Positions 1 through 8,218 of a DNA stretch of 64,000 nucleotides are shown here, piece by piece. The DNA is from Natronincola ferrireducens (GTDB taxonomy: Bacteria > Bacillota > Clostridia > Peptostreptococcales > Natronincolaceae): NCBI RefSeq assembly GCF_900100845.1, contig NZ_FNFP01000002.1:1-64000 (forward strand), given 5' to 3'. Within the stretch, counting starts at the first letter, position 1; the number at the start of each line of letters is the position of its first letter. Made by a program: the position numbers and the translations under genes. The notes beneath the pieces were generated by a model that had not been told where the DNA came from, made no database searches, and saw only the letters and a list, made by a program, of their open reading frames with translations.

Positions 1-93
1 AAAATTTACTGATTTTATAGTCACAAAAAGTTGTGCAAAAGGATAATATAGTAATATGCTATGTATTTGTAAAAAGGTTAGGGAGGGGAAAAT

Positions 94-1173
94 ATGTCAC
101 GTAAAGGAAAAATTAAAAGTCTGTTACCAGGAGGCAATACCTCAAAAGGATTTTATTCCTATTTTCAATACATTATTGATTTAAAAAAAGCAAAGAAGGT
201 ATATTTTTTAAAAGGTGGTCCTGGAACTGGGAAATCTAGTATGATGAAAAAAATAGGGGCTGTTATGACTGAAAAAGGCTATGATATTGAGTTTTATCAC
301 TGTTCAGCAGACCCTGACTCCATTGATGCTATAGTAATACCAAAGCTAGGAGTAGCTATGGTGGACGGTACATCTCCCCATGTAATAGATCCTAAATATC
401 CTGGGGCAATAGATACAATTATACATCTAGGTGACTATTGGAATGAAGAGGGATTAAGAAAAAATAGGGATAATATTATAAGGGAAATTGATGCAAATGG
501 GAAAAGATATAAGCGCACCTATAAATATTTAGCAGCAGCAAAAATAATCCATGATGATGTGGAATGGATCTATAGTCAAGCTATGGATTTTTTAAAGGTA
601 AATCAATTGACCAATCAAATTATAGGGAGATTTTTAAGAAACCACCCAGATTTAAATAAATTACCTAACGAAAGACATCTTTTTGGTAGTGCCTATACCC
701 ATAAGGGGCACATTGATTATGTAGAAACCTATATAAGTGAAGTAAAGAATATCTATTATATAAAAGGAGCACCGGGCACTGGAAAATCAACGTTATTAAA
801 AAAAATAACTAAGGGAGCTACAGAAAAGGGATATGATATAGAAGTTTATCATGAGCCATTAGAGCCGGAAAAAATAGAGCATATTATTATACCAGAATTA
901 AACTTAGCCTTTACAACAAATAAAAAATATGAAGAAAAAGAAACCTTCGACCTAAATCAGTTTATAGACCCAGAGAAACTTAATAATTATATAGAAGAAT
1001 TGAAGTATAGTGAGAATCTTTTTAAACAATTACTTCAGGATGTAATAGACAACTTAAGAAAAACAAAGGCAAAACAGGAGGCTATGGAGGAGTATTATGT
1101 ACCTAATATACAATTTAAAAAAATTGATGCTTTAAGAGAAGATATAATAAAACAGATATTATCCTTTAAATAG
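94..1173 (+). CDS. PRK06851-like protein with two P-loop ATPase domains
   Basis: The 359-residue protein has two similar halves, each with a Walker A loop: GGPGTGKSS at residues 41-49 and GAPGTGKST near residues 224-232. The surrounding text is also repeated (EKGYDIEFYH and EKGYDIEVYH), so this is an internal duplication. It resembles a family of uncharacterised ATPases common in Clostridia and Bacilli (PRK06851 type); no partner or substrate is known to me. It is probably cytosolic, as there is no signal peptide or membrane segment. The ATG is preceded by a good AGGGAGGGG ribosome site. It stands alone and is followed by a strong terminator. Confidence 0.8.
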   Translation: MSRKGKIKSLLPGGNTSKGFYSYFQYIIDLKKAKKVYFLKGGPGTGKSSMMKKIGAVMTEKGYDIEFYHCSADPDSIDAIVIPKLGVAMVDGTSPHVIDPKYPGAIDTIIHLGDYWNEEGLRKNRDNIIREIDANGKRYKRTYKYLAAAKIIHDDVEWIYSQAMDFLKVNQLTNQIIGRFLRNHPDLNKLPNERHLFGSAYTHKGHIDYVETYISEVKNIYYIKGAPGTGKSTLLKKITKGATEKGYDIEVYHEPLEPEKIEHIIIPELNLAFTTNKKYEEKETFDLNQFIDPEKLNNYIEELKYSENLFKQLLQDVIDNLRKTKAKQEAMEEYYVPNIQFKKIDALREDIIKQILSFK

Positions 1174-1186
1174 GGAATTCAACGAA

Positions 1187-1219
1187 AACTTCTTGACACA
1201 TGAGTCAAGAAGTTTTTTT
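1187..1219 (+). terminator. Intrinsic terminator of the double P-loop ATPase gene
   Basis: A perfect 11-bp stem AACTTCTTGAC/GTCAAGAAGTT with a 6-nt loop is followed by a run of seven T. It lies 13 nt after the stop codon. Confidence 0.9.
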
Positions 1220-1361
1220 GCAATATCCTTTTTAATCTGTTAGATTGGATAAAATCTGTTAAATATGATAATATATAGTGATGGACTTTAGAATTTTTAT
1301 AGTAAGAAACAAGAGGATATAAATATGAGGATACAGTATTTTAAAGGGGGGTATTAGCACA

Positions 1362-1820
1362 TTGGTTATAAAGCATTTATCAGAAAGTAAAGAGCATATG
1401 GAGTTGGTTATTAATTGGTTATGGAAAGAGTGGGGAAACGAAAAAAACTATAGTTATTATAAAAGTATAGTTGAAAGTAGTTTAGATAAGGAAAATTTAC
1501 CTCAAACATTTATTGCTCTGATGGATGACGAACCAGTGGGAACTGTTGGTTTATGGAGATGCGATTTAATGAGTAGACAGGATTTATTTCCTTGGCTTGC
1601 ATGCCTATATGTTTTGCCAGAATATAGGGGAAAGGGAATAGGATTAGCCCTACAGAGATTTTTAATTAAATATAGTGGCGAAATTGGGTATAAAGAAATC
1701 TTTCTTTACACTGAATTAGATAATTATTATGAAAAGCTGGGTTGGCAATATATAGAGAATGGTATTACCAATAAAAACGAAATCGAAAAAATTTATAAAA
1801 TAAATACAAAACCTAGATAA
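1362..1820 (+). CDS. GNAT family N-acetyltransferase
   Basis: The 152-residue protein has the GNAT acetyl-CoA binding motif A near residues 82-97 (LYVLPEYRGKGIG, matching the Q/RxxGxG/A signature) after a beta strand. Members transfer an acetyl group from acetyl-CoA to an amine; the substrate cannot be read from sequence. The start is TTG at 1362, chosen because AAAGGGGGG lies about 10 nt upstream and no ATG is suitably placed. It is probably co-transcribed with the HD protein gene 35 nt downstream, since no terminator separates them. Confidence 0.85.
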   Translation: MVIKHLSESKEHMELVINWLWKEWGNEKNYSYYKSIVESSLDKENLPQTFIALMDDEPVGTVGLWRCDLMSRQDLFPWLACLYVLPEYRGKGIGLALQRFLIKYSGEIGYKEIFLYTELDNYYEKLGWQYIENGITNKNEIEKIYKINTKPR

Positions 1821-1855
1821 ATAATACTAACATTACAGAAGGGGAGGCAGACATT

Positions 1856-2458
1856 TTGACACCTAATGAAAGATTAATGCAACAAATTAACTTTATTATT
1901 GAAATCGACAAATTGAAAAGTATATGGAGACAGACGACACTTATTGATGGCTCAAGAAGAGAAAATGATGCTGAACACTCTTGGCACTTGGCAGTCATGA
2001 CAATGCTTTTATCAGAATATGCTAATAAAAAGGATATAGATGTTCTTCGTGTAATGAAGATGGTTATCATACATGATTTAGTGGAGATTGATGCAGGGGA
2101 TACCTTTGCCTATGATCAGGAGGGGTATAAGGATAAGGAAAAAAGGGAAGAGGAAGCTGCCAATAGGATTTTCAGTATCCTACCAAAGGATCAATACAAG
2201 GAGATATACCATCTGTGGAGGGAATTTGAAGAAGGCCACACGCCGGAAGCTCGATTTGCTGCGGCATTAGATAGAGTCCAGCCTTTACTACATAATTATT
2301 ATACCGAAGGAGGGACCTGGAAACAACATAATGTAACCCTTGATCAAGTAACGAAAAGATTTGAACCTATTAAAGAAGGGTCAGAGGTTTTGGGAAAGCT
2401 GGTAGAGGAGATCATTAACGAATCAGTGGCAAAGGGTTACATTAGGCAAGGGATGTAG
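1856..2458 (+). CDS. HD domain phosphohydrolase (YfbR/HD_3-like)
   Basis: The 200-residue protein has the metal-binding HD signature: His41 in DAEHSWH, His73-Asp74 in IIHDLVEID, and a later Asp in ALDRVQP. This pattern matches the HD_3/YfbR-like group, whose studied members remove phosphate from deoxynucleoside monophosphates; that activity is inferred here. It is soluble. The start is TTG at 1856, 9 nt after AGGGGAGG. It follows the GNAT gene closely and may share its transcript. Confidence 0.82.
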   Translation: MTPNERLMQQINFIIEIDKLKSIWRQTTLIDGSRRENDAEHSWHLAVMTMLLSEYANKKDIDVLRVMKMVIIHDLVEIDAGDTFAYDQEGYKDKEKREEEAANRIFSILPKDQYKEIYHLWREFEEGHTPEARFAAALDRVQPLLHNYYTEGGTWKQHNVTLDQVTKRFEPIKEGSEVLGKLVEEIINESVAKGYIRQGM

Positions 2459-2461
2459 GGC

Positions 2462-2590
2462 GTGAAAAAAGACAAACAGATGAAATCTAGTAAAGAAGAG
2501 TATACAGATATTGTATCAACAGTGGTGTTTTGAGGTTTATTTCTAAAGAAAAATTAGAGAAGGAAGGTTATGGCAATATTTGAAGCTCTT
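2462..2590 (+). pseudogene. Possible frameshifted remnant of a small gene
   Basis: A GTG just after the HD gene opens a 23-codon frame beginning MKKDKQMKSSKEEYTDIV that stops at 2531-2533. Reading on in another frame gives a natural-looking continuation (RFISKEKLEKEGYGNI) to a stop near 2572. One frameshift near 2527 would join them into a roughly 40-residue protein. I do not recognise it. It could equally be meaningless 3' sequence. Confidence 0.2.
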
Positions 2591-2622
2591 TAAATATAAA
2601 ATCTCTAAATTTTTCAACATAT

Positions 2623-2657
2623 AAAAAAGTCTTTACAATAGTATAAAAGACTTTTTT
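2623..2657. terminator. Bidirectional terminator between convergent genes
   Basis: A 12-bp stem AAAAAAGTCTTT/AAAGACTTTTTT with an 11-nt loop gives a T run on both strands. It separates the plus-strand HD gene from the minus-strand pair that ends at 2676. Confidence 0.85.
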
Positions 2658-2675
2658 ATATAGAACAAATTCGTA

Positions 2676-2879
2676 CTATACTAGTTTATTTTCATCTAGC
2701 TTAGCTCTTATCTCTGCTGAAGTGGTTTTGGTATCATCATAATCAACCAATACAGTATTATCCATCATATCCAACATTACTGTATTGACACCGTTAAGGG
2801 CATTTAATATGGTTTTAATATTATCTGGGGGCACTTTTGTATTATTAAAACTTTTAAAATGATACTTTTCTTTTCCCAT
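2676..2879 (-). CDS. Small ferredoxin-fold (HMA-like) protein without metal ligands
   Basis: The 67-residue protein reads as beta-alpha-beta-beta-alpha-beta, and its text (KTILNALNGVNTVMLDMMDNTVLVDYD) resembles heavy-metal-associated domains. The CxxC metal motif is absent; the equivalent stretch is NNTKVPPDN. It is therefore probably not a copper chaperone but a fold relative of unknown role. ATG follows AGGAGGTG. It lies 54 nt downstream of the next minus-strand gene and is likely in one operon with it. Confidence 0.6.
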   Translation of the reverse strand: MGKEKYHFKSFNNTKVPPDNIKTILNALNGVNTVMLDMMDNTVLVDYDDTKTTSAEIRAKLDENKLV

Positions 2880-2933
2880 TATTGCACCTCCTAGAAACAG
2901 TGTTTGCTAATTTCTCTAGAATTTTGTTGTTTT

Positions 2934-3311
2934 TTACATATCAGGAATATTTAGTTCACCACCAAATTTTGTAATAAGTGCTTTTATTTCTTCTTCATCC
3001 TCATCATCTGCATCTACAACGATTTTGTGACCATAATCCGCAATTTCATCAAAGCCAGCCATGCCACTGACCATAGGATTTGCAGCTGATAGAGGAGCTT
3101 TATCAATATCAATACCTCTATCTCCCGACTCTAAAATCAAATTTGATAAACTGGTGGACATTTCTGTTCCAGGTAAATTTGTTATATAATTTCCATCACC
3201 AACAGTGTTGTCCTTTAAATCTAAGGTAGCATTTTTAAATCCAACCCTATGTAGGGCTTCTATTGCTTCGTTTGCTATTTTTAAACTATTAAAATAACCT
3301 GCAATTTTCAT
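2934..3311 (-). CDS. Small acidic protein, possibly YflT/general stress 17M-like
   Basis: The 125-residue protein starts MKIAGYFNSLKIANEAIEAL, like the N-terminus of the YflT/general-stress 17M group, in which a short beta strand is followed by a helix that flips residue pairs. The C-terminus holds an acidic run (DADDEDEEE) and then GGELNIPDM. There is no signal peptide or catalytic motif. ATG follows GGAGG. It probably leads a two-gene operon with the HMA-like gene. The family assignment is a weak resemblance only. Confidence 0.5.
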   Translation of the reverse strand: MKIAGYFNSLKIANEAIEALHRVGFKNATLDLKDNTVGDGNYITNLPGTEMSTSLSNLILESGDRGIDIDKAPLSAANPMVSGMAGFDEIADYGHKIVVDADDEDEEEIKALITKFGGELNIPDM

Positions 3312-3599
3312 GGGTATTCCTCCACATCTATGATAATACTATACAATAATAGTATGTTCCAAAAACAAAAAATTACTTCATTCATACTAGAGAAAATCTT
3401 TGAGTATAAAATCAAAAATTGATGATAAAAATCTATAAAAGAAGATTGTTCATCCAAATTTTATACTATTTATAACTTTAATGTATATTAGCTTCTATTT
3501 CTTACAAAAATAATAAATAATAAATAATAAATATTCATTTACAGAAAGAGGCAAAAGAGATATAATGATGCAGTGAAAAATAAATTCAGGAGAGATTAT
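3312..3599. other. 288-bp divergent intergenic region with a 7-bp tandem repeat
   Basis: This AT-rich spacer separates the minus-strand stress-like gene from the helicase gene. It contains three perfect tandem copies of TAATAAA at 3511-3531 and a dyad ATACTAT...ATAGTAT at about 3330-3350 near the minus-strand start. No clear promoter for the helicase could be fixed. The helicase leader may be long, as is usual for cold-responsive DEAD-box genes. Confidence 0.5.
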
Positions 3600-5186
3600 A
3601 TGAAAACAATAGAATTTAAAGATTTAAACATTCAAAAAGACATTTTAAAGGCTATAGAAGAATTAGGTTTTGAGGTACCAACACCTATTCAGGCCCAAGC
3701 ATTACCAAAGCTATATGAAGGCAAAGATATTATAGGCCAGGCCCAAACTGGAACAGGAAAAACTGCAGCTTTTGGCATACCTATGATTGAAAAGGTTGAT
3801 TCAAAGGATAAGGATGTCAAGATATTGATTTTAGCTCCTACAAGAGAATTATCTATGCAGGTGGCCGATGAACTAAGGAAGTTTACTAAGTACTTAAATG
3901 GTGTTAGATCTCTAGCGATTTATGGAGGACAACCTATCGAAAGACAAATTAAGGCTTTAAAGCAGGGTGTACAGATTGTTGTAGGCACTCCTGGAAGAAT
4001 TCTTGACCATATTCGAAGAAAGACCTTGAAGCTAGACCAAGTAGTGGGAGTTGTATTAGATGAAGCTGATCAAATGCTGGACATGGGATTTCTAGAGGAT
4101 ATGGAAGCCATACTACAGCATACACCAGCAGACCGACAAACTGCTATGTTTTCTGCCACCATGCCTAGAGAAATAGAAGCAATAGCAAAGAAATACATGA
4201 AAAAACCTGAAAAAATCAAAGTGGTACATAAGGAATTGACGGTTCCTAAAATAGCTCAATTTTATTTTGAAGTGAAAAATCATGAAAAGCTAGAGGCATT
4301 ATGTAGAGTATTAGATATGGAAGAAAGTGATCTAGGAATTATATTCTGTAGAACAAAAAAAGGTGTAGATGAGTTAGTTGAAAGTCTTGAGAGTAGAGGA
4401 TACTCTGCTGAAGGGTTACACGGTGACCTAAAACAGAGTCAAAGAGATCGGGTTATGAAGAAATTTAGAGATGGTACCATAGATTTATTGGTGGCTACAG
4501 ATGTGGCAGCTAGAGGTATTGATGTAGATGATGTAGAATTGGTTATTAATTATGACATTCCAGAGGACTTTGAATATTATGTTCATAGAATAGGAAGAAC
4601 AGGAAGGGCTGGAAGGACAGGTTTGGCCTATACCTTTGTGGCCGGAAGACAGCTTAGGACTTTAAAGGCATTAGAAACCTATGCAAAAACAAAGATAAAA
4701 AGAAAGAACGTACCTAGTATCAATGATATTGCTGAAAAGCAAAGAGAGACCGTTGCTAATAATATCATTACAACTATCGAAAAAGGTGGAATTTTAGAGT
4801 ACGTCACCTTTGTTGAAAAATTAGCTGAAGACTATAGTTCTATTGATATAGCCGCAGCCTTAATGAAATTAATGTTAAACAAGAATGAAGAAGAGGCTAT
4901 AGAAGCTGCACAGGACGTTTCCTCTGTAGATACTGGAGCAGAAGCTGGAATGGTGAGAATGTTCTTAAACATCGGTAAAAGACATGGGGTTAATCCTGGA
5001 CATATATTAGGTGCCATAACAGGAGAATCTGGAATCGATGGTCATCTTGTAGGGACCATAGATATTTTTGATAAGTTTACCTTTGTTGAAGTGCCTGAAA
5101 AGTATGCTAATAAAGTTTTAAAAGCTATGAATAAAAATCAAATAAAAGGTAGAAAAATCAATATGGAACCAGCTAATAGACGATAA
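3600..5186 (+). CDS. DEAD-box ATP-dependent RNA helicase with DbpA-type RNA-binding C-terminus
   Basis: The 528-residue protein has all DEAD-box motifs: Q motif TPIQAQALP, Walker A AQTGTGKT (48-55), DEAD at 154-157, SAT near 185 and HRIGRTGR near 328. The last 80 residues or so resemble the DbpA/CsdA RNA-binding domain. Such enzymes unwind short RNA duplexes in ribosome assembly and mRNA decay, often in the cold. The start is ATG at 3600, behind AGGAGAG; an in-frame GTG at 3573 has no ribosome site. The gene stands alone. Confidence 0.93.
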   Translation: MKTIEFKDLNIQKDILKAIEELGFEVPTPIQAQALPKLYEGKDIIGQAQTGTGKTAAFGIPMIEKVDSKDKDVKILILAPTRELSMQVADELRKFTKYLNGVRSLAIYGGQPIERQIKALKQGVQIVVGTPGRILDHIRRKTLKLDQVVGVVLDEADQMLDMGFLEDMEAILQHTPADRQTAMFSATMPREIEAIAKKYMKKPEKIKVVHKELTVPKIAQFYFEVKNHEKLEALCRVLDMEESDLGIIFCRTKKGVDELVESLESRGYSAEGLHGDLKQSQRDRVMKKFRDGTIDLLVATDVAARGIDVDDVELVINYDIPEDFEYYVHRIGRTGRAGRTGLAYTFVAGRQLRTLKALETYAKTKIKRKNVPSINDIAEKQRETVANNIITTIEKGGILEYVTFVEKLAEDYSSIDIAAALMKLMLNKNEEEAIEAAQDVSSVDTGAEAGMVRMFLNIGKRHGVNPGHILGAITGESGIDGHLVGTIDIFDKFTFVEVPEKYANKVLKAMNKNQIKGRKINMEPANRR

Positions 5187-5209
5187 AGCCACAAACAATG
5201 TGGCTTTAT
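5183..5209. terminator. Bidirectional terminator
   Basis: An 11-bp stem ATAAAGCCACA/TGTGGCTTTAT with a 5-nt loop overlaps the stop codons of both the helicase gene and the convergent PgpA-like gene. Confidence 0.8.
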
Positions 5210-5676
5210 TCATCATCTTCAGCAGCGTGAGCAATTCTAGAGCAAGTAGCTGCAACAATACCAGAAATTAAATCATCTAAAAATGTATTTATTTGCCCAT
5301 TTTCATGGGCATTTAATTTACCTATAATTCCTGGTTTTAACTTATCTAAGTAGCCAAAGTTTGTAAAACCGATGGAGCCATAGACATTGGTAATGCTTAG
5401 TGCCAATATTTCATCTATACCGTATAGGGAGTCATCTCGTTTAATCATAGATAAAATGGGTTCTTCAATTAGATTGGATTCTGCCAGCTTATCTAGTTGA
5501 ATTCCTGTAAGAATGGCATTTTGAACCTCTCGTTTTGATAAAACCTTATGGATATTTGCAACAGCTATTTCCATAGTTAAAGGTAAATAATCTTTTTGCA
5601 AATCTATAACCAAATGGGCCATGTCTTCAACAGTAACCCCTCGTTCCTCCAGCATTTCAATAACGGATTTCTTCAT
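5206..5676 (-). CDS. Phosphatidylglycerophosphatase A family protein (YutG-like)
   Basis: The 156-residue protein closely follows the YutG/PgpA family of Firmicutes, with the conserved stretches AILTGIQLDKLAE, LYGIDEILALSITNVYGSIG and GKLN...TFLDDLISGI. Proteobacterial PgpA dephosphorylates phosphatidylglycerophosphate. The Firmicute soluble version lacks clear membrane helices, and its substrate is less certain. The start is the second ATG (5676), since AGGAG lies 8 nt before it but only 2 nt before the upstream ATG. It sits 12 nt behind the alanyl-tRNA editing gene and is surely co-transcribed. Confidence 0.8.
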   Translation of the reverse strand: MKKSVIEMLEERGVTVEDMAHLVIDLQKDYLPLTMEIAVANIHKVLSKREVQNAILTGIQLDKLAESNLIEEPILSMIKRDDSLYGIDEILALSITNVYGSIGFTNFGYLDKLKPGIIGKLNAHENGQINTFLDDLISGIVAATCSRIAHAAEDDE

Positions 5677-5688
5677 ACACATCTCTCC

Positions 5689-6903
5689 TCACTTGATATA
5701 TTCCATTTTAATTTTTTGCTTTGCTGCAAAAAGCAATCCTTCTAAATTAGGGCTGTCATTTCCACCACCTTGAGCACTGGTGGCATTACCACCACCCTTT
5801 CCATTGATTAAAGGAGCCACCTCTTTAAATAGTTGATTCATATTGATTGGAACATCCTTGGAGCAGGAGAAGACTACTTGAGCTTTATCGATTTTGGTCC
5901 CCAATAAAGCAATTGTATTAGGATATTGAACCAGTAGGGATGCTAAAAACCTAAGGTCTTTAAAATCTTTTCCTTCAAATTGTTGAATAGCTACAGAGTA
6001 ATCACCTAGCTTCTCAGCAGTGGCATATAACTCTTTTGCCTCATAGGCAATTAACTCCTTTTTCATATCATTAAAGGCCCTAACAAGGTCTTTATTTTCT
6101 TCGTGAATTCTTATAACAGCTTCTTCTGATTCCCTATCCTTTACCGATAGCAAATTAGATATTTCATTAATTTGTTTGTTTTTCCAAGTAAAATCCTCTA
6201 ATGCTCTTTGCCCACAGACAAATTCTATACGAATATTACCTTTGTTTTTTTCCCATTTTCGAATTTTTATTATACCAACCTCTCCAGTAAAGGTTGGATG
6301 GACGCCACCACAGGGGGAGTAATCAAATCCATCAACAGCTACAATACGAATACCATCCTCAACCTTAGGGGGTTTTCTTAAAGGAATAGTGCTTATATCT
6401 TCCTTTGTTGGGAAAAGAGTCTTAACCTGGAGATTTTTATAAATAATTTCATTGGCCATTTTCTCAACAGCCTGGACTTCTTCAAAATCAAGGGAGGTCT
6501 TATGGATATCAATTGTAACGTACTCCTTACCTAAATGAAAGCCTACTGTAGCAGCACTAAATAGTTTGTCAAAGGTACCAGAAAGAATATGCTGACCTAA
6601 ATGCTGTTGCATAAAATCAAACCTTCTACCCCAATCAATGGTACAGTATATTTTTCCCCCAACTATAGGGGGCTTATCCGTTACATGATAGATGGTTTCT
6701 TCTTCTTCATATACATAAAGAACATCATACTCTCCAATTTTTCCTTCATCCCAAGGCTGACCGCCTCCTTCGGGATAAAAGGCGCTTTTATCTAAAACCA
6801 CTACAAACTTATTGGTATCTTCTTTATAGGGTTCTACAGATAAAATAGTTCCCTCAAATTCTTTTAGATACCCATCCTTCCAAAAAAGCTTTTCTGTCTT
6901 CAT
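5689..6903 (-). CDS. Alanyl-tRNA editing protein, AlaX-L type with DHHA1 domain
   Basis: The 404-residue protein matches the editing half of alanyl-tRNA synthetase. It has an N-terminal barrel with EGGGQP (45-50), zinc ligands His101 and His105 (HLGQH) and the second pair Cys198 and His202 (CGGVH). A coiled-coil linker follows, then a C-terminal DHHA1 domain with glycine-rich GKGGG and AQGGG. It should hydrolyse Ser- or Gly-mischarged tRNA-Ala in trans. All zinc ligands are present. ATG follows GAGGTG. It heads a tight operon with the PgpA-like gene. Confidence 0.9.
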   Translation of the reverse strand: MKTEKLFWKDGYLKEFEGTILSVEPYKEDTNKFVVVLDKSAFYPEGGGQPWDEGKIGEYDVLYVYEEEETIYHVTDKPPIVGGKIYCTIDWGRRFDFMQQHLGQHILSGTFDKLFSAATVGFHLGKEYVTIDIHKTSLDFEEVQAVEKMANEIIYKNLQVKTLFPTKEDISTIPLRKPPKVEDGIRIVAVDGFDYSPCGGVHPTFTGEVGIIKIRKWEKNKGNIRIEFVCGQRALEDFTWKNKQINEISNLLSVKDRESEEAVIRIHEENKDLVRAFNDMKKELIAYEAKELYATAEKLGDYSVAIQQFEGKDFKDLRFLASLLVQYPNTIALLGTKIDKAQVVFSCSKDVPINMNQLFKEVAPLINGKGGGNATSAQGGGNDSPNLEGLLFAAKQKIKMEYIK

Positions 6904-6944
6904 TTGTACACCTCATTTATATTAAGATTTTCGCTATTATTATA

Positions 6945-7955
6945 TCATTCTTCCAGAAAACTTTGGAATATAGGGTGAAATTTATTTTTAGAAAGATAAA
7001 GAATTTCACCTTTTGAGGTGATTACTTTATAATTTTTATTAGTTATACCAAATAAAGATTCCCTCCCCTTTTCCATATCCCGTAGAAGAGCTACATCCCA
7101 TAGGAAAATTTCCTTTGTTACCTCTCCTAAAACAAAAGTATTAAAATCATCACTCCAATAATAGGAACGTTTATAGTTATCTTGATGAATTAAAGAAAAG
7201 CTATGGACATCAGGATATTCTTTAGCATGGGTAGTATACTTTTGTAGGGTAGTAATGGTATTGATTTTAATGGCATCATCCACGATGAAATCAATTGTAG
7301 TTTCCTCTAGCACTCTATTCCATAAATCTTCTCTAGCATTGGGATTTATCCAAACTTCTTTATAAATTTCCTCGTAATGCAAGGTTTTTTGCCAAACATT
7401 TTCAAATTTTCCCTCCATAAATAAATATACCTGTAGAAATTCTTCATAAAAAAAGGAGCCAAACCTTTCATCGAGGGTTTGATAAACCAGCATCATATTA
7501 TTTAATTGAGAAGAATTGCTTAAAAAGTCAATTTTACTTATTGGAAGGATGTTTTCAATTTTGTTATGATAGATATAGTCACTACCAATACTATCAAATA
7601 TTACTATAATTGCTAAATCCTTCGAAAGATTAAGGGCTAAGATTAATTGATCTGATTGCTGGGGTAAAATATTGTCTATATATAGGTTCATATCTATATA
7701 GTCAATAAATTCCATCCATTGTTCATAGCCTGTAACAGTGAGGGCTTTTTCAATAATTGAATCCTTAGCCTCCTTCTGTATGTTAGTATCCTCATTATGA
7801 TATAAATCAATAAGCTCTTTTTCAATTTTATGGGAAGAAGATGTATAGGCTTGAAAGGTAGCTATAGTTTCAGGAGATTGAAAGAAATAATAGGTATAGT
7901 AAGATAATAGGGCAACAAAACAAAAGATAAAAACACTCAATAATTTTTTTGTCAT
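6945..7955 (-). CDS. Unknown membrane-anchored protein
   Basis: The 336-residue protein begins MTKKLLSVFIFCFVALLSYYTYYFF, one N-terminal membrane segment with no lipobox. The rest is therefore probably extracytoplasmic. The body is rich in Tyr, Asp and Ile and has no cysteine cluster or enzyme motif I recognise. ATG follows GAGGTG. It lies 41 nt upstream of the alanyl-tRNA editing gene on the same strand, which may be chance or a loose operon. It may belong to a lineage-specific family. Confidence 0.65.
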   Translation of the reverse strand: MTKKLLSVFIFCFVALLSYYTYYFFQSPETIATFQAYTSSSHKIEKELIDLYHNEDTNIQKEAKDSIIEKALTVTGYEQWMEFIDYIDMNLYIDNILPQQSDQLILALNLSKDLAIIVIFDSIGSDYIYHNKIENILPISKIDFLSNSSQLNNMMLVYQTLDERFGSFFYEEFLQVYLFMEGKFENVWQKTLHYEEIYKEVWINPNAREDLWNRVLEETTIDFIVDDAIKINTITTLQKYTTHAKEYPDVHSFSLIHQDNYKRSYYWSDDFNTFVLGEVTKEIFLWDVALLRDMEKGRESLFGITNKNYKVITSKGEILYLSKNKFHPIFQSFLEE

Positions 7956-8218
7956 AAAATCACCTCAATAAATTATATGTTCTTCTACAATAAATATTTG
8001 TACTATTCATAGGATAAAAAACTTATATCAATTATCTAAACTACTAAATTCAACAAAAATAAATATTTTTATATAAATAAAGAAGGAATTTGTATTATTT
8101 TGTAGAATTGATATATAACCACAACACAAAACTATATATTTTATCCTATCATAGAATTAACATATGATAGGATAAAGGTGGCAATGTCGCCACCTTTTTT
8201 CTTTTTGGGAAAAATAAC
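7956..8218. other. AT-rich intergenic region ending in tandem hairpins
   Basis: The spacer between two minus-strand genes has no credible reading frame. Its right part carries two abutting hairpins followed by a T run on the plus strand, listed separately. The rest is AT-rich without obvious structure. Confidence 0.5.
8142..8200 (+). terminator. Two abutting hairpins with a plus-strand U tail
   Basis: Hairpin 1 is TATCCTATCATA (8142-8153) with TATGATAGGATA (8163-8174), 12 bp and perfect. Hairpin 2 is AAAGGTGGC (8174-8182) with GCCACCTTT (8189-8197), followed by T to 8200 and then CTTTTT. The U tail is on the plus strand, yet no plus-strand gene lies upstream. It may end a small RNA, or act as a weak terminator of the minus-strand MBL gene. 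Confidence 0.55.

Noticed and set aside
3511-3531. Three TAATAAA units as a possible CRISPR-like or regulatory array
   Set aside because: The repeat is short, has no spacers and lies in very AT-rich sequence, so simple slippage is the better explanation.
3573-3599. Upstream GTG start for the DEAD-box helicase
   Set aside because: It has no ribosome site, whereas AGGAGAG stands correctly before ATG at 3600, and the added residues are not typical of the family.
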